Assembly (NCBI GenBank): GCA_963762635.1 | Contig: CAVXLQ010000004.1 | Coordinates: 558,001 to 622,000, forward strand | DNA from: Tenggerimyces sp963762635 | GTDB lineage: Bacteria > Actinomycetota > Actinomycetes > Propionibacteriales > Actinopolymorphaceae | Length of the DNA stretch: 64,000 nt | Reading direction: 5' to 3' | Shown: positions 43,408-52,534 of the stretch, piece by piece | Position numbering within the stretch: position 1 is the first letter of the stretch | How the letters are laid out: every line of letters begins with the position of its first letter | Program-made: the position numbers and the translations under genes | Notes under the pieces: generated by a model | What the model was told of the DNA's origin: nothing | The model's database searches: none | What the model saw: the letters and a program-made list of their open reading frames with translations, nothing else

Positions 43408-44610
43408 CTAGCGAGCAGCATCCACAAGTGCTGGATAGAGCGCCGGAGTCCAATCGGAGCCGGCCGCGGCCGAGCGCCACGTGCGTACAAGCATCTCGGC
43501 GAGATAGAGACGAACGAACGCCCCCGCCTGAACATCTGACACTCCATAACGATGCAGGAGCGCCGGTCCACGGTTATGCAGTTCGGCGACGGCGTCCGCA
43601 ACCGGCCGGCCCTCCCGAACCACCCGGATCTGGAACAGCCAGTGCAACGCGTCGAGCCCGAACGGCACGCCGTCGCGGCTGTGTTCCCAGTCCCAGACGT
43701 AGAGCGTCTCGCCGGCCTCGCCCTGGTTCCACGGGACCCAGTCGCCGTGCCACCGGCCGATCGCGACGGGGTCGCCCGCGGGGAGGTCGTCGAGCAGCCT
43801 CGCGGCGACGGTCGCGAGCCGGGCCTCGGGCAGCTTGAACGCGAGCTCGTCGATCTCGGCGCGCAGCCGGGCGACGTGCGGCGCGTCTCGTACGGGCGCC
43901 GACGAGGTCGGCGGGAGGAGCTCGCGAAGCCGGTCGGACGGCGGAGGCTCGTCGCCGCGGCGCGCGCGGACGTCGGCAGGTAGTGGAGCCGTGACGACGA
44001 GCGAGAGGTCCTGCCAGCGCCCGGTAAAGAGGAGAGCGGGCGCGGCGGCGTTCGGTCCCGACCGCACCTCGGCGAGCGCGGCGGCCTCGGTCGCGACCAG
44101 GTCGCGGGTGGCGTCGTTCCAGCCGACCTTCGCGTACCCGACGCTCTCGCCGTTGTCGTCGAACAACTGCAGCGTCGGCTTGTGGTGCTTGCTCAGAACG
44201 CCCATCGCCGCGTGCAGGCGCGGCTTGCCGAGAACGTGGGCGAGGTGGTCGGCGAGCAACCATCGCTGCCGGTCGGCCGCCGAGACCGAGTCGCGTACCA
44301 GGATGGTGAGGTGGTGCGGCGCCGGCGGCAACCCGAGGCGAGCTGCCGTACCAAGGACAGCGCGGCTCAGCCGAACGCGACCCGACCGCAGCCCGTTGTA
44401 GCGGAGCAACGTCGCAGCCGCGACGCGCGGCGAGGCACGGGGGATGAGGAAACGGGCCCGAGAACGGTGGGGCGCGATCGCGTACCGCTCGGCGACCGAC
44501 CAGCCGGGAGGGACGGACGCGTCCCACCCGATCGCGAGCCGATCCGCCGCCAGGCCTCCGCCCCAGAGCTGGGTGACGAGTCGGCGCAGATCCTCCGAGA
44601 CGTCCGTCAC
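43408..44610 (-). CDS. Aminoglycoside phosphotransferase-like kinase
   Basis: A protein of 400 residues with the APH/choline-kinase catalytic core. The Brenner motif is GRWHGDWVPWNQ, followed by the metal-binding YVWDWEHSRDGVPFGLDALH. The N-terminal lobe has KPTLQLFDDNGESVGYAKVG with a candidate ATP-binding lysine. The first 110 residues are unassigned. GTG 44610 overlaps the stop of the beta-helix gene (GTGA), so they are translationally coupled. In this setting a sugar or polysaccharide-intermediate kinase is more likely than drug resistance, but the substrate is unknown. Confidence 0.82.
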   Translation of the reverse strand: MTDVSEDLRRLVTQLWGGGLAADRLAIGWDASVPPGWSVAERYAIAPHRSRARFLIPRASPRVAAATLLRYNGLRSGRVRLSRAVLGTAARLGLPPAPHHLTILVRDSVSAADRQRWLLADHLAHVLGKPRLHAAMGVLSKHHKPTLQLFDDNGESVGYAKVGWNDATRDLVATEAAALAEVRSGPNAAAPALLFTGRWQDLSLVVTAPLPADVRARRGDEPPPSDRLRELLPPTSSAPVRDAPHVARLRAEIDELAFKLPEARLATVAARLLDDLPAGDPVAIGRWHGDWVPWNQGEAGETLYVWDWEHSRDGVPFGLDALHWLFQIRVVREGRPVADAVAELHNRGPALLHRYGVSDVQAGAFVRLYLAEMLVRTWRSAAAGSDWTPALYPALVDAAR

Positions 44611-45653
44611 GACCGCCGGTTGACCAGGCCGGCGAGGTTGCCGAATCCGGTGGGTGCGACCAGCCGACCCTCGTCGACCATCGACGCCGGCACGTTGAAC
44701 CCGTACCGCTGGTGCGGTGAGCCGAGCCGGTCGAACGACTGACAGCCGATCAGTGCCTGCGACTCGTTGTCGCCGACGACATAGAAACCATCGGCTGTCT
44801 TCGGCGTTCCGCCGACGTCGTGGAAGCCGGCGGTATCGGCGACGCAGCCGTTGAAGACGTTCTTGTCGTACTCGATGTACCAGCCGTGCGAACGGGTGTC
44901 CTGCGACTCGCAGACGCTGAACTTGTTGCGGGTGCCGCGGACGTAGTAGCCGTAGTCGCGGCAGTACCAGGCCTTGCAGGCGACGAAGAATGAGTTCGTG
45001 GTGCCGACGAAGAAGCCGGCCGAGTCGATGCCGGGCTTGGTGGTCGTGCCCTCGCAGGCCATCCACCAGGAGTCGCTGTTGGTGCAATGGAACGCGTGCC
45101 GCCCGGCACGCCGCGACCGGACCAGCTGGGTGACGGTCGCGCGGGCGTCGCCGCGGTACCAGATGTTGTCCTGGATCGCGTCGTACACCCAGAGGTTGAC
45201 GAGCCGGAGCATCGGATCGGGCTCGTCCTCGTAGTAGCTGCCGCGGCCGACCGGGTTGAGGTCGATGCCGGTGATCGCGAGGCGGTTGGCGTTGACGACG
45301 AGGTTGGAGACCACGAAGCCGTCGCACTGCTTGCCGTTGCCGATCGCGAGAACCGCGGGGAGGCCAGCGACGCTGGCGAGGAGGCGGCTGGACTGGCCGG
45401 AGCCGGTGAGGGAGGCGCCCGGGCGGGCGATGATCGGTGAGCTGATCTTCCAGTCGCCGGGGCTCAGCTGGACGCTCTGGACGCCGTCGTCGAGCGCGGC
45501 CTGGATGCTGTCCTTGGGGGTGAGGCGGATGACCGTCTCGCGGCCCCGCGGGTCATCGTCGGCGGCGGCAGCGGTCGACCCACCGATGGCGGAGACGCCG
45601 AACGCGGTCCCCATACCAACGGTCATCGAGCGAAGAATGTCGCGGCGGTCCAA
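44607..45653 (-). CDS. Tat-exported right-handed beta-helix protein (pectate lyase-like)
   Basis: A 348-residue protein with a Tat-like signal (MDRRDILRSMTVGMGTAFGV, ending AAAA near 34). The mature part opens with SIQAALDDGVQSVQLSPGDW, the beta-helix cap of Pectate_lyase_3 proteins. Then come stacked repeats such as HAFHCTNSDSWWMACEG, GFFVGTTNSFFVACKAWYC, YYVRGTRNKFSVCESQDT and WYIEYDKNVFNGCVADTAG. It may be a polysaccharide lyase, hydrolase or binding protein acting on the locus product. First gene of the leftward half, coupled to the APH-like kinase gene. Confidence 0.85.
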   Translation of the reverse strand: MDRRDILRSMTVGMGTAFGVSAIGGSTAAAADDDPRGRETVIRLTPKDSIQAALDDGVQSVQLSPGDWKISSPIIARPGASLTGSGQSSRLLASVAGLPAVLAIGNGKQCDGFVVSNLVVNANRLAITGIDLNPVGRGSYYEDEPDPMLRLVNLWVYDAIQDNIWYRGDARATVTQLVRSRRAGRHAFHCTNSDSWWMACEGTTTKPGIDSAGFFVGTTNSFFVACKAWYCRDYGYYVRGTRNKFSVCESQDTRSHGWYIEYDKNVFNGCVADTAGFHDVGGTPKTADGFYVVGDNESQALIGCQSFDRLGSPHQRYGFNVPASMVDEGRLVAPTGFGNLAGLVNRRS

Positions 45654-45692
45654 CCCCGTGCCCTCTCGTGACGATCATGACAGCGTAACCGT

Positions 45693-46382
45693 TCACCAGC
45701 CTCGGGCGGGCCATTCCTCTAGATGCGGGCGTTCCGCGCCGACCGTGGTGGACCTGCCGTGACCTGGGTGGACCTTCGTTTCGCCCGGGGCGCCGTTCAG
45801 CAGGCCGCGGACGGAGGTCATGATCGCGTCGAAGCTGGTGAGCGGCCACTGCGCGCCGGTGAGGCCGGGGCCGCCGGGGAAGAGGGTGTCGCCGGTGAAC
45901 AGATGGCCGTCGATGGCGAGGCAGATGCTGCCGGGGCTGTGGCCAGGGGTGTGTTTGACGGCAATCTCCAGCTCGCCGACGGCGATGGTGTCGGCGTCCT
46001 GGAGCTGGCGGTCCACCGTTCCGTCCCACAGCTCGCCGGTGGCTCGCGGAGGCCTTCCTCGGGTGAGGAGGTCTTCGGTGGCCGTACCGGCATCGAAGTA
46101 GCCATGCTCTTGGAGGTGGGCGAGCTCGTTCGCCCAGACCTCTTGCTCCGCGGGGTGACCGAGGACGGGCGCTCTGAGCTTGTGGGTGAGGGTGGGGACG
46201 GCGAGGACGTGGTCGTAGTGGGTGTGGGTGAGGACGATCGCCTTGATGGTGAGGCCGTCGACGGCGTGGAGGATGCGGTCGGGGTCGGCGCCGGGGTCGA
46301 TCAGGATGGCCTCGTACGTTCCCGGCGCGCGGATGATCCAGCAGTTGGTGTCGAGGTCGCCGACGACGACCTTGTCGATCAT
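45693..46382 (-). CDS. Metallo-beta-lactamase-fold hydrolase, glyoxalase II-like
   Basis: A 229-residue MBL protein of the YcbL/glyoxalase II type. The zinc motif is VLTHTHYDHVLA (HxHxDH), HTPGHSPGSICL carries the next His and LFTGDTLFPGG the bridging Asp; HPGHG closes the site. Substrate is probably a thioester such as a hydroxyacyl-thiol, by family. ATG 46382 overlaps the stop of the DsbA-like gene by four bases, making this the last gene of a three-gene, ATGA-linked operon. Confidence 0.9.
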   Translation of the reverse strand: MIDKVVVGDLDTNCWIIRAPGTYEAILIDPGADPDRILHAVDGLTIKAIVLTHTHYDHVLAVPTLTHKLRAPVLGHPAEQEVWANELAHLQEHGYFDAGTATEDLLTRGRPPRATGELWDGTVDRQLQDADTIAVGELEIAVKHTPGHSPGSICLAIDGHLFTGDTLFPGGPGLTGAQWPLTSFDAIMTSVRGLLNGAPGETKVHPGHGRSTTVGAERPHLEEWPARGW

Positions 46383-47056
46383 CGGGCGGCGAGGCGGAGC
46401 AGGCGTTCGGCCCAGCCGTGGTCCTTCTCCGCGGCGATCGGGTAGCCGGCCGCGAACGGGCCCTCCCAGCGGACGTCGATGCCGGGGTTGTGCGCGTCGG
46501 TTCCGTCGGCGAGGAACAGGTGCGGGCTGCCGTTGACCGCGTCGGTCCGCGCGACCGCGTGGTCGTTCGTGACGTCGACGCGATGGGTGCCGCGGTCGAG
46601 CGCCTCCTGGAGCTTGGCGACGTCGACCGTGTTTGTCTCGTTCGCCACGTCGAGGATGACCTGGCGGTGCGCGATCGACCGCGACTCTCGCCAAAAGGCC
46701 TTGCGGAGCGCGCGATCCAGGTCCTCCGACGCTCGAAGGTCTTGTGCCTTCGCGGCGTGGACGGCCTCGGCGGCGAGGAGAACGGTCGAGGGGTACTCCC
46801 AGTCGGGCGCGGACCAGAGCCGCCAGCCGAGCTCCGGGGCCAGCTGGCCGAGGCCGACCGCCTCGCTGTCCGTGCCGGGCCGCTTGTGCGGGCCGTCGAA
46901 CAGCTCGAGCGCGAAGGTGTGGTGGTCGAGCTGTACGTCGAGCCCGAGGCGGTCGCGGGTTTGGAGGAGGCGCTCGATCGCGAAGCGGGCGAACGGGCAG
47001 AGCAGGTCCGACCAGACCTGGATCGTGCCTTCTCGGGTTGCTGGGCGCTGGGTCAT
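46379..47056 (-). CDS. DsbA/FrnE-family thioredoxin-fold protein
   Basis: A 225-residue protein with the DsbA-like thioredoxin fold and helical insert. The active-site region reads VWSDLLCPFARFAIERLL, so the usual CPWC is CPFA and only the first cysteine remains. The cis-Pro loop is VNGSPHLFLADG. Loss of the second cysteine argues against disulfide oxidation and for an isomerase or glutathione/mycothiol-transferase-like role. Cytoplasmic, as no signal is present. It is linked by ATGA overlaps to the PPOX gene before it and the MBL gene after it. Confidence 0.87.
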   Translation of the reverse strand: MTQRPATREGTIQVWSDLLCPFARFAIERLLQTRDRLGLDVQLDHHTFALELFDGPHKRPGTDSEAVGLGQLAPELGWRLWSAPDWEYPSTVLLAAEAVHAAKAQDLRASEDLDRALRKAFWRESRSIAHRQVILDVANETNTVDVAKLQEALDRGTHRVDVTNDHAVARTDAVNGSPHLFLADGTDAHNPGIDVRWEGPFAAGYPIAAEKDHGWAERLLRLAAR

Positions 47057-47532
47057 CCGTGGTCCTCGTGCTCTTCGTGTTCGGTGCCTGGTGGGTTGGT
47101 GCTGAAGCGCTTCGGTGTGAGCAGTACCGCCGTGCGGCGGTCGGCGGCCATCTCGCGGTCGTACGCGTCGAGATCGTCATGCTGCCCGCCGGCCGCGTGG
47201 TAGATGTCGCGCAGCAGCAGGCGCCGTCCTTCCGCATCGAGTCCATCGAGCTCGTCGTCGGGGCCGGCGAGTTGTACCGGGCCCTCGACCGCGACCCACT
47301 CCCAGCCGGCGCGGAAGACGAGCGTGGCGTACGGGTCCTCGCGGAGGTAGGTGAGCTTCGCCGTTCTCCCACGGGCGACGAACGCGACAGTCGGCTCGCC
47401 GGTCGTCGGGTGCTCGAGGATTCCGGCGTTCACGACCGAGACCGCCGACCGCCCTGCGGCGGGCCGCTGCGTGACGAGCACCGCCAACCAGTGCTCCTGG
47501 CCACCGAGCTCACGGATCAGATCGAGGCTCAT
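47053..47532 (-). CDS. PPOX-class (pyridoxamine 5'-phosphate oxidase-like) flavin/F420-binding protein
   Basis: A protein of 159 residues with the split-barrel fold. Visible blocks are HWLAVLVTQRPAAGRSAVSV, PTVAFVARGRTAKLTYLRED, PYATLVFRAGWEWVAVEGPV and a C-terminal LTPKRFSTNPPG. Actinobacterial members of this class bind F420 or FMN and reduce small molecules; the cofactor cannot be told from sequence by eye. It is the first gene of the PPOX-DsbA-MBL operon and is preceded by the 897-bp repeat-bearing spacer. Confidence 0.85.
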   Translation of the reverse strand: MSLDLIRELGGQEHWLAVLVTQRPAAGRSAVSVVNAGILEHPTTGEPTVAFVARGRTAKLTYLREDPYATLVFRAGWEWVAVEGPVQLAGPDDELDGLDAEGRRLLLRDIYHAAGGQHDDLDAYDREMAADRRTAVLLTPKRFSTNPPGTEHEEHEDHG

Positions 47533-47689
47533 ACGCTCGAACGTACCGGACCCTGGTCCGCTTCGCCAACCTCCCCCACTTCCCTCACCGGGCCGGGGTT
47601 CTGCAACGTGGCACGAGCCGTCGAAACCCCGTCTTGGTTAGGGAAGTCGCGGGAGCTGTGGACAGCCGCCGTAGATGTTCCGACCAGCG

Positions 47690-47770
<81 letters not shown>

Positions 47771-47840
47771 GGCTGTGGTTGGCGGCTGTGGTCGTGATTG
47801 CCCGTGGTGGGTGGCGCTGCCGGTAATTGCGTCGGTGGCC

Positions 47841-48297
47841 GTCCGACAACTCGCCACCACCACCGCCACCGCTTCGCCAACCTCCCCGACTTGTTGGACA
47901 GGTCTCGGGGTAGAAGCCGACATCCGTCCAACAACTCGCCACCACACTCTCCGGCGGCGAGGTGTTGGACGGCTTGTGTGGTGGCGTGCGCCAACCAGCC
48001 GACTTGTTGGACAGGTCTCGGGGTAGAAGCCGAGATCCGTCGAACAACTCGCCACCACACTCTCCGGCGGCGAGTTGTTGGACGGCTTGCGTGGGGGCGT
48101 GCGCCAACCAGCCGACTTGTTGGACAGGTCTCGGGATAGAAGCCGACATCCGTCCAACAACTCGCCACCACGCTCTCCGGCGGCGAGGTGTTGGACGGCT
48201 TGCGTGGGGGCGTGCGCCAACCAGCCGACTTGTTGGACAGGTCTCGGGGTAGAAGCCGACATCCGTCCAACAACTCCTCACCACGCTGGCCGGCGGT
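47841..48297. repeat. 113-bp tandem repeat array with internal inverted repeats
   Basis: Units begin at 47887, 48000, 48113 and 48226, an exact 113-bp period. There are three full copies, a truncated fourth to about 48297 and a degenerate partial copy from 47841. Full copies differ pairwise at about four or five positions. Each unit holds arm a (TTGTTGGAC), arm b (GTCCAACAACTCGCC) and arm c (GGCGAGGTGTTGGAC). Arm b can pair with a or c, giving alternative hairpins. The array lies between the divergent PPOX gene and mfd. No unique spacers are present, so it is not CRISPR. Confidence 0.9.
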
Positions 48298-48429
48298 GGG
48301 ACGTGCAGCGAGCCGGCGCGGAGAAAGGCAGTGGGGGTTGTCGGTGGGCTCGGATAGGCTGGAGAAGCAAGCCCTCACCCCCGTCGATTCTTTTCGATGG
48401 GGCATTCTGTGCTGCCCTGAAGAGGAGCC

Positions 48430-51400
48430 ATGAGCCTCGCTCACCTCGTTGAGCTCACCAGTTCCGACACCGCCCTGGCCGATGCCGTCTCACATGCGCG
48501 CGAAGCTGTGCCCGGCACACGCCAGGCGCCGCTCGATCTCAGTGCGCCGAAGGCGCTGCAGCCGTTCGTCGTCGCCGCGCTCGCGGCCGACGCCAACGCT
48601 GGCGGCGCAGGGCGTACGGTGCTCGCTGTCACCGCGACCGGTCGCGAGGCCGAGGATCTCACCGCGACGCTGCGGAGCCTGCTCGGCGACGAGCACGCGG
48701 CCGCCTACTATCCGGCCTGGGAGACGCTGCCGCACGAGCGGCTCTCCCCGCGCTCCGACACGGTCGGCCGCCGCCTCGCCATCCTCCGCCGGCTGGTCCA
48801 CCCCGACGACGAGAACCCCGCCCCCAAGGTCGTCGTCGCGCCCGTACGTTCGGTCCTCCAGCCGCAGGTGAAGGGCCTCGCCGACCTCGAGCCCGTCAGC
48901 CTGCACGTCGGAGACGAGATCGACCTCGAGGTCCTCGTCCGCAAGCTCGCGGCCGCCGCCTACACCCGCGTCGACCTGGTCGAGCGGCGCGGTGAGTTCG
49001 CCGTCCGCGGCGGCATCGTCGACGTGTTCCCGCCGATCGACGAGCACCCGGTCCGGGTCGAGTTCTTCGGCGACGAGGTCGACGAGATCCGCTACTTCAA
49101 GGTCGCCGACCAGCGTTCGCTCGGCCCGGCCGAGCACGGGCTGTACGCGCCACCGTGCCGCGAGCTGCTGCTCACCGACGCCGTACGCGACCGGGCGGCC
49201 AAGCTCGCCGTCGAGCACCCCGAGCTCGAGGAACTGTTCGAGAAGCTCGCGCAGGGGCACGCGGTCGAGGGCATGGAGTCGCTCGCGCCCGTTCTCGTCG
49301 ACGACCTGGAGCTGCTGCTCGACCTGCTTCCGCCGGCGACGCACGTTCTGGTGTGCGACCCCGAACGGGTCCGTACGAGGGCGCACGACCTGGTCGCGAC
49401 GAGCGAGGAGTTCCTGCAGGCGTCCTGGGCGGCGGCCGCGGGCGGTGGGCAGGCGCCGATCGACCTCGGCGCGGCCGCCTACCGCACCCTCGCCGACGTC
49501 CGCGGCCACGCGATGGCGGCCGACCTCGCGTGGTGGAGCGTCTCGCCGTTCGCCCTGGACGCGGAGACCACGACGGCGGCGCCGCAGCGCACCGAGATGG
49601 GCGAGCTCATCCAGCTCGACGTCGACACCGAGTCCGCGGTCGAGTCGCGCGCGATCGCCGCCGAGGCCGCGGTCACCTACCACGGCGACACCGAGCGGGC
49701 GCTCGTCGACATCAAGGGCTGGCTCGCCGACGGGTGGCGGGTCGTGTACGTCACCGAGGGGCACGGTCCGGCGGAACGTATCGTCGAGGTGCTCAGCGGC
49801 GGCGATATCGCAGCCAGGCTTGCGAAATCCGACGACGAGGAGCCGCAGCCCTCCGTCGTTCACGTGGTGTGCGGGCGACTCGACCACGGGTTCGTCGCGC
49901 CGGCGTTGAAGGTCGCCGTCCTCGCCGAGGAGGACCTGATCGGCCGCGGCGGCCCGTCCACGAAGGACATGCGCCGGATGCCGACGAGGCGGCGGCGCAC
50001 GATCGACCCGCTGGAGCTGAAGCCCGGCGACTACGTCGTGCACGACCAGCACGGTGTCGGTCGGTATCTGGAGATGACGCAGCGCACGGTCGGTACGGGC
50101 GCTGCGAAGACCACGCGCGAGTACCTGCTGATCGAGTACGCGCCGTCCAAGCGCGGACAGCCAGGCGACCGGCTGTTCGTGCCGACCGACCAGCTCGACC
50201 TGGTGACGCGGTACGTCGGTGGCGAGGATCCGTCGCTGGACAAGATGGGCGGCTCCGACTGGGCGAAGCGCAAGGGCCGTGCGCGCAAGGCGGTCAAGCA
50301 GATCGCGGCCGAGCTGATCAAGCTGTACGCGGCGCGGCAGGCGACGCAGGGGCACGCGTTCGGGCCGGACACGCCGTGGCAGCGGGAGTTGGAGGACGCG
50401 TTCCCGTACGTCGAGACCTCCGACCAGCTCGCGACGATCGAGGACGTCAAGCTCGACATGGAGAAGTCGATCCCGATGGACCGGCTGATCTGTGGCGACG
50501 TGGGTTATGGCAAGACCGAGATCGCGGTGCGCGCGGCGTTCAAGGCGGTGCAGGACGGCAAGCAGGTGTCGGTGCTCGTACCGACGACTCTCCTTGTGCA
50601 GCAGCATCATTCGACGTTCGCCGAGCGGTTCGCGCCGTTCCCGGTGACGGTGAAGGCGCTGTCGCGGTTCCAGACCGACAAGGAGGCCAAGGAGGTTCTC
50701 GACGGCCTCGCGGCGGGTGCGGTCGACGTGGTGATCGGCACGCATCGGCTGCTGTCTAAGGAGGTCGGGTTCAAGGACCTCGGGCTCATCGTGGTCGACG
50801 AGGAGCAGCGGTTCGGCGTCGAGCACAAAGAGCAGCTCAAGCAGCTGCGCGCTTCGGTCGACGTACTCACGATGTCGGCGACCCCGATCCCGCGGACGTT
50901 GGAGATGGCGATCACCGGCATCCGCGAGATGTCGACGATCATGACGCCGCCAGAGGAACGCCATCCTGTGTTGACGTTCGTCGGTGGGTACGACGAACGC
51001 CAGGTGGTCGCGGCGATCCGTCGGGAGCTGCTGCGCGAGGGGCAGGTGTTCTTCGTCCACAACCGCGTGCAGACGATCGAGAAGGCCGCGGCCCGGCTGC
51101 GACAGTTAGTGCCCGAGGCGCGGGTCGCTGTGGGGCATGGGCAGATGAACGAGCACCAGCTCGAGCAGGTGATGGTCGACTTCTGGGAGAAGCGCGCCGA
51201 CGTTCTGGTGTGTACGACGATTGTCGAAGCGGGGTTGGACATTTCGAACGCGAACACGCTGATCGTGGAGCGGTCGGACCTGTTCGGGCTGTCGCAGATG
51301 CACCAGCTGCGTGGCCGGGTCGGGCGTGGGCGCGAGCGTGCGTACGCGTACTTCCTCTACCCGCCGGAGAAGCCGCTCACCGAGACCGCGCACGAGCGGC

Positions 51401-52068
51401 TGGCGACGTTGGCGCAGAACACCGAGATCGGCGCTGGCATGGCGGTCGCGATGAAGGACCTGGAGATCCGCGGGGCGGGCAACCTGCTCGGTGGTGAGCA
51501 GTCCGGGCACATCGCGGATGTGGGCTTCGACCTCTACATCCGGCTCGTGGGCGAGGCCGTGGCGGAGTTCCGCGGCGACGTTCCCGAGGAGGACGACGAC
51601 GTCAAGGTCGAACTGCCTATCGACGCGCACCTGCCGCACGACTACGTGGACTCGCAACGCCTGCGGCTGGAGATGTACCAGCGGTTGGCGGCGGTGCGTG
51701 ACCTGGAGGAGATCGCCTCGGTGGCGGAGGAGCTGTCCGACCGGTACGGCACGTTGCCGCAGCCGGTGGAGAACCTGCTCGAGGTGGCCCGCTTCCGCCT
51801 CGCGGCGAAGGCAGCCGGGCTGACCGACGTGACCGTGCAGGGGAACGCGATCCGCTTCGCGCCGGTGGAGTTGAGGGACTCGCAGGAGATGCGGCTGAAC
51901 CGCCTCTATCCGCGCACGATCGTCAAGCGCCAGTTGCGGACCATCCTCGTTCCGCGTCCCGCGACGGCGCCCATCGGCGGCACCCCGTTGCGAGACCTGG
52001 AGCTCCTCAAGTGGTGCGGCGACCTCATCGACGCCATCCTCGTGGACGCGCCCACGCCGGCCAAGTAG
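48430..52068 (+). CDS. mfd: Transcription-repair coupling factor
   Basis: A full-length Mfd of 1212 residues that displaces RNA polymerase stalled at DNA lesions and recruits UvrA. The N-terminal UvrB-like domains are followed by the RNA-polymerase-interacting CarD-like domain (LKPGDYVVHDQHGVGRYLEM). The SF2 translocase has Walker A GDVGYGKTE at 689-697 (Lys695), DEEQ at 790-793, and MSATPIPRTLEMAITGIREM. The C-terminal helicase lobe includes QLRGRVGRG, and the TRCF domain follows. ATG 48430 has a GAAGAGGAG ribosome site. Conserved neighbours further on are the SurA-like lipoprotein and mazG. Confidence 0.97.
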   Translation: MSLAHLVELTSSDTALADAVSHAREAVPGTRQAPLDLSAPKALQPFVVAALAADANAGGAGRTVLAVTATGREAEDLTATLRSLLGDEHAAAYYPAWETLPHERLSPRSDTVGRRLAILRRLVHPDDENPAPKVVVAPVRSVLQPQVKGLADLEPVSLHVGDEIDLEVLVRKLAAAAYTRVDLVERRGEFAVRGGIVDVFPPIDEHPVRVEFFGDEVDEIRYFKVADQRSLGPAEHGLYAPPCRELLLTDAVRDRAAKLAVEHPELEELFEKLAQGHAVEGMESLAPVLVDDLELLLDLLPPATHVLVCDPERVRTRAHDLVATSEEFLQASWAAAAGGGQAPIDLGAAAYRTLADVRGHAMAADLAWWSVSPFALDAETTTAAPQRTEMGELIQLDVDTESAVESRAIAAEAAVTYHGDTERALVDIKGWLADGWRVVYVTEGHGPAERIVEVLSGGDIAARLAKSDDEEPQPSVVHVVCGRLDHGFVAPALKVAVLAEEDLIGRGGPSTKDMRRMPTRRRRTIDPLELKPGDYVVHDQHGVGRYLEMTQRTVGTGAAKTTREYLLIEYAPSKRGQPGDRLFVPTDQLDLVTRYVGGEDPSLDKMGGSDWAKRKGRARKAVKQIAAELIKLYAARQATQGHAFGPDTPWQRELEDAFPYVETSDQLATIEDVKLDMEKSIPMDRLICGDVGYGKTEIAVRAAFKAVQDGKQVSVLVPTTLLVQQHHSTFAERFAPFPVTVKALSRFQTDKEAKEVLDGLAAGAVDVVIGTHRLLSKEVGFKDLGLIVVDEEQRFGVEHKEQLKQLRASVDVLTMSATPIPRTLEMAITGIREMSTIMTPPEERHPVLTFVGGYDERQVVAAIRRELLREGQVFFVHNRVQTIEKAAARLRQLVPEARVAVGHGQMNEHQLEQVMVDFWEKRADVLVCTTIVEAGLDISNANTLIVERSDLFGLSQMHQLRGRVGRGRERAYAYFLYPPEKPLTETAHERLATLAQNTEIGAGMAVAMKDLEIRGAGNLLGGEQSGHIADVGFDLYIRLVGEAVAEFRGDVPEEDDDVKVELPIDAHLPHDYVDSQRLRLEMYQRLAAVRDLEEIASVAEELSDRYGTLPQPVENLLEVARFRLAAKAAGLTDVTVQGNAIRFAPVELRDSQEMRLNRLYPRTIVKRQLRTILVPRPATAPIGGTPLRDLELLKWCGDLIDAILVDAPTPAK

Positions 52069-52079
52069 ACCAGGCGCCG

Positions 52080-52511
52080 CTATCGGACCGCGATCGCGAC
52101 GATGCTGGCGGCGACGAGGACGGTGAAGAGCGCGAGCTCGCGCCAGGCGGCCCAGGGGTTGGCTTGGATGGCGTACGACATCGTCTTGATGGGCGAGAGG
52201 GGTTCGGACGGGGCGGTCCGGGCGTCCAGGGGCTCGTGGAACCGGTGGAAGTAGACCTGGATGACGACCGCTCCGACCCACAGCCCGGCGAGGAAGCCCA
52301 CGCCGCCTCGGCCGCCGAGGAACATTACCGCCGCCACGACGACGACCAGGACCAGCGACACGGCGTCGGGCACCGCGGTGGCGGTCCTGCGGCCTTCGTA
52401 GGAACGGTCGAGGGCGGCCCGGCGGCGAGCGTACGGCAGGGCGAAGAACGCGAACCTGAGCAAGGCGTGGGCACCGAGGGCGATCGCGACAACGGTGGTG
52501 AGGACGTCCAT
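52080..52511 (-). CDS. Small integral membrane protein, unknown function
   Basis: A 143-residue protein with about four spans: LTTVVAIALGAHALLRFAFF, SLVLVVVVAAVMFLG, GFLAGLWVGAVVIQVYFH and LFTVLVAASIVAIAV. No domain recognised. It is divergent from the TetR gene at 52580, with a palindromic operator between them, which suggests that it is the repressor's target. Its stop lies 11 bases from the mfd stop on the opposite strand. Confidence 0.75.
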   Translation of the reverse strand: MDVLTTVVAIALGAHALLRFAFFALPYARRRAALDRSYEGRRTATAVPDAVSLVLVVVVAAVMFLGGRGGVGFLAGLWVGAVVIQVYFHRFHEPLDARTAPSEPLSPIKTMSYAIQANPWAAWRELALFTVLVAASIVAIAVR

Positions 52512-52534
52512 GACACACCTTCCAATTACGAGTC

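Noticed and set aside
43408..44610. Aminoglycoside resistance gene
   Set aside because: The Brenner motif is present, but the gene is coupled to a polysaccharide-type beta-helix gene and the N-terminal third matches no resistance enzyme I recognise.
47841..48297. CRISPR array
   Set aside because: Repeats are contiguous 113-bp units without unique spacers, and no cas genes are present.
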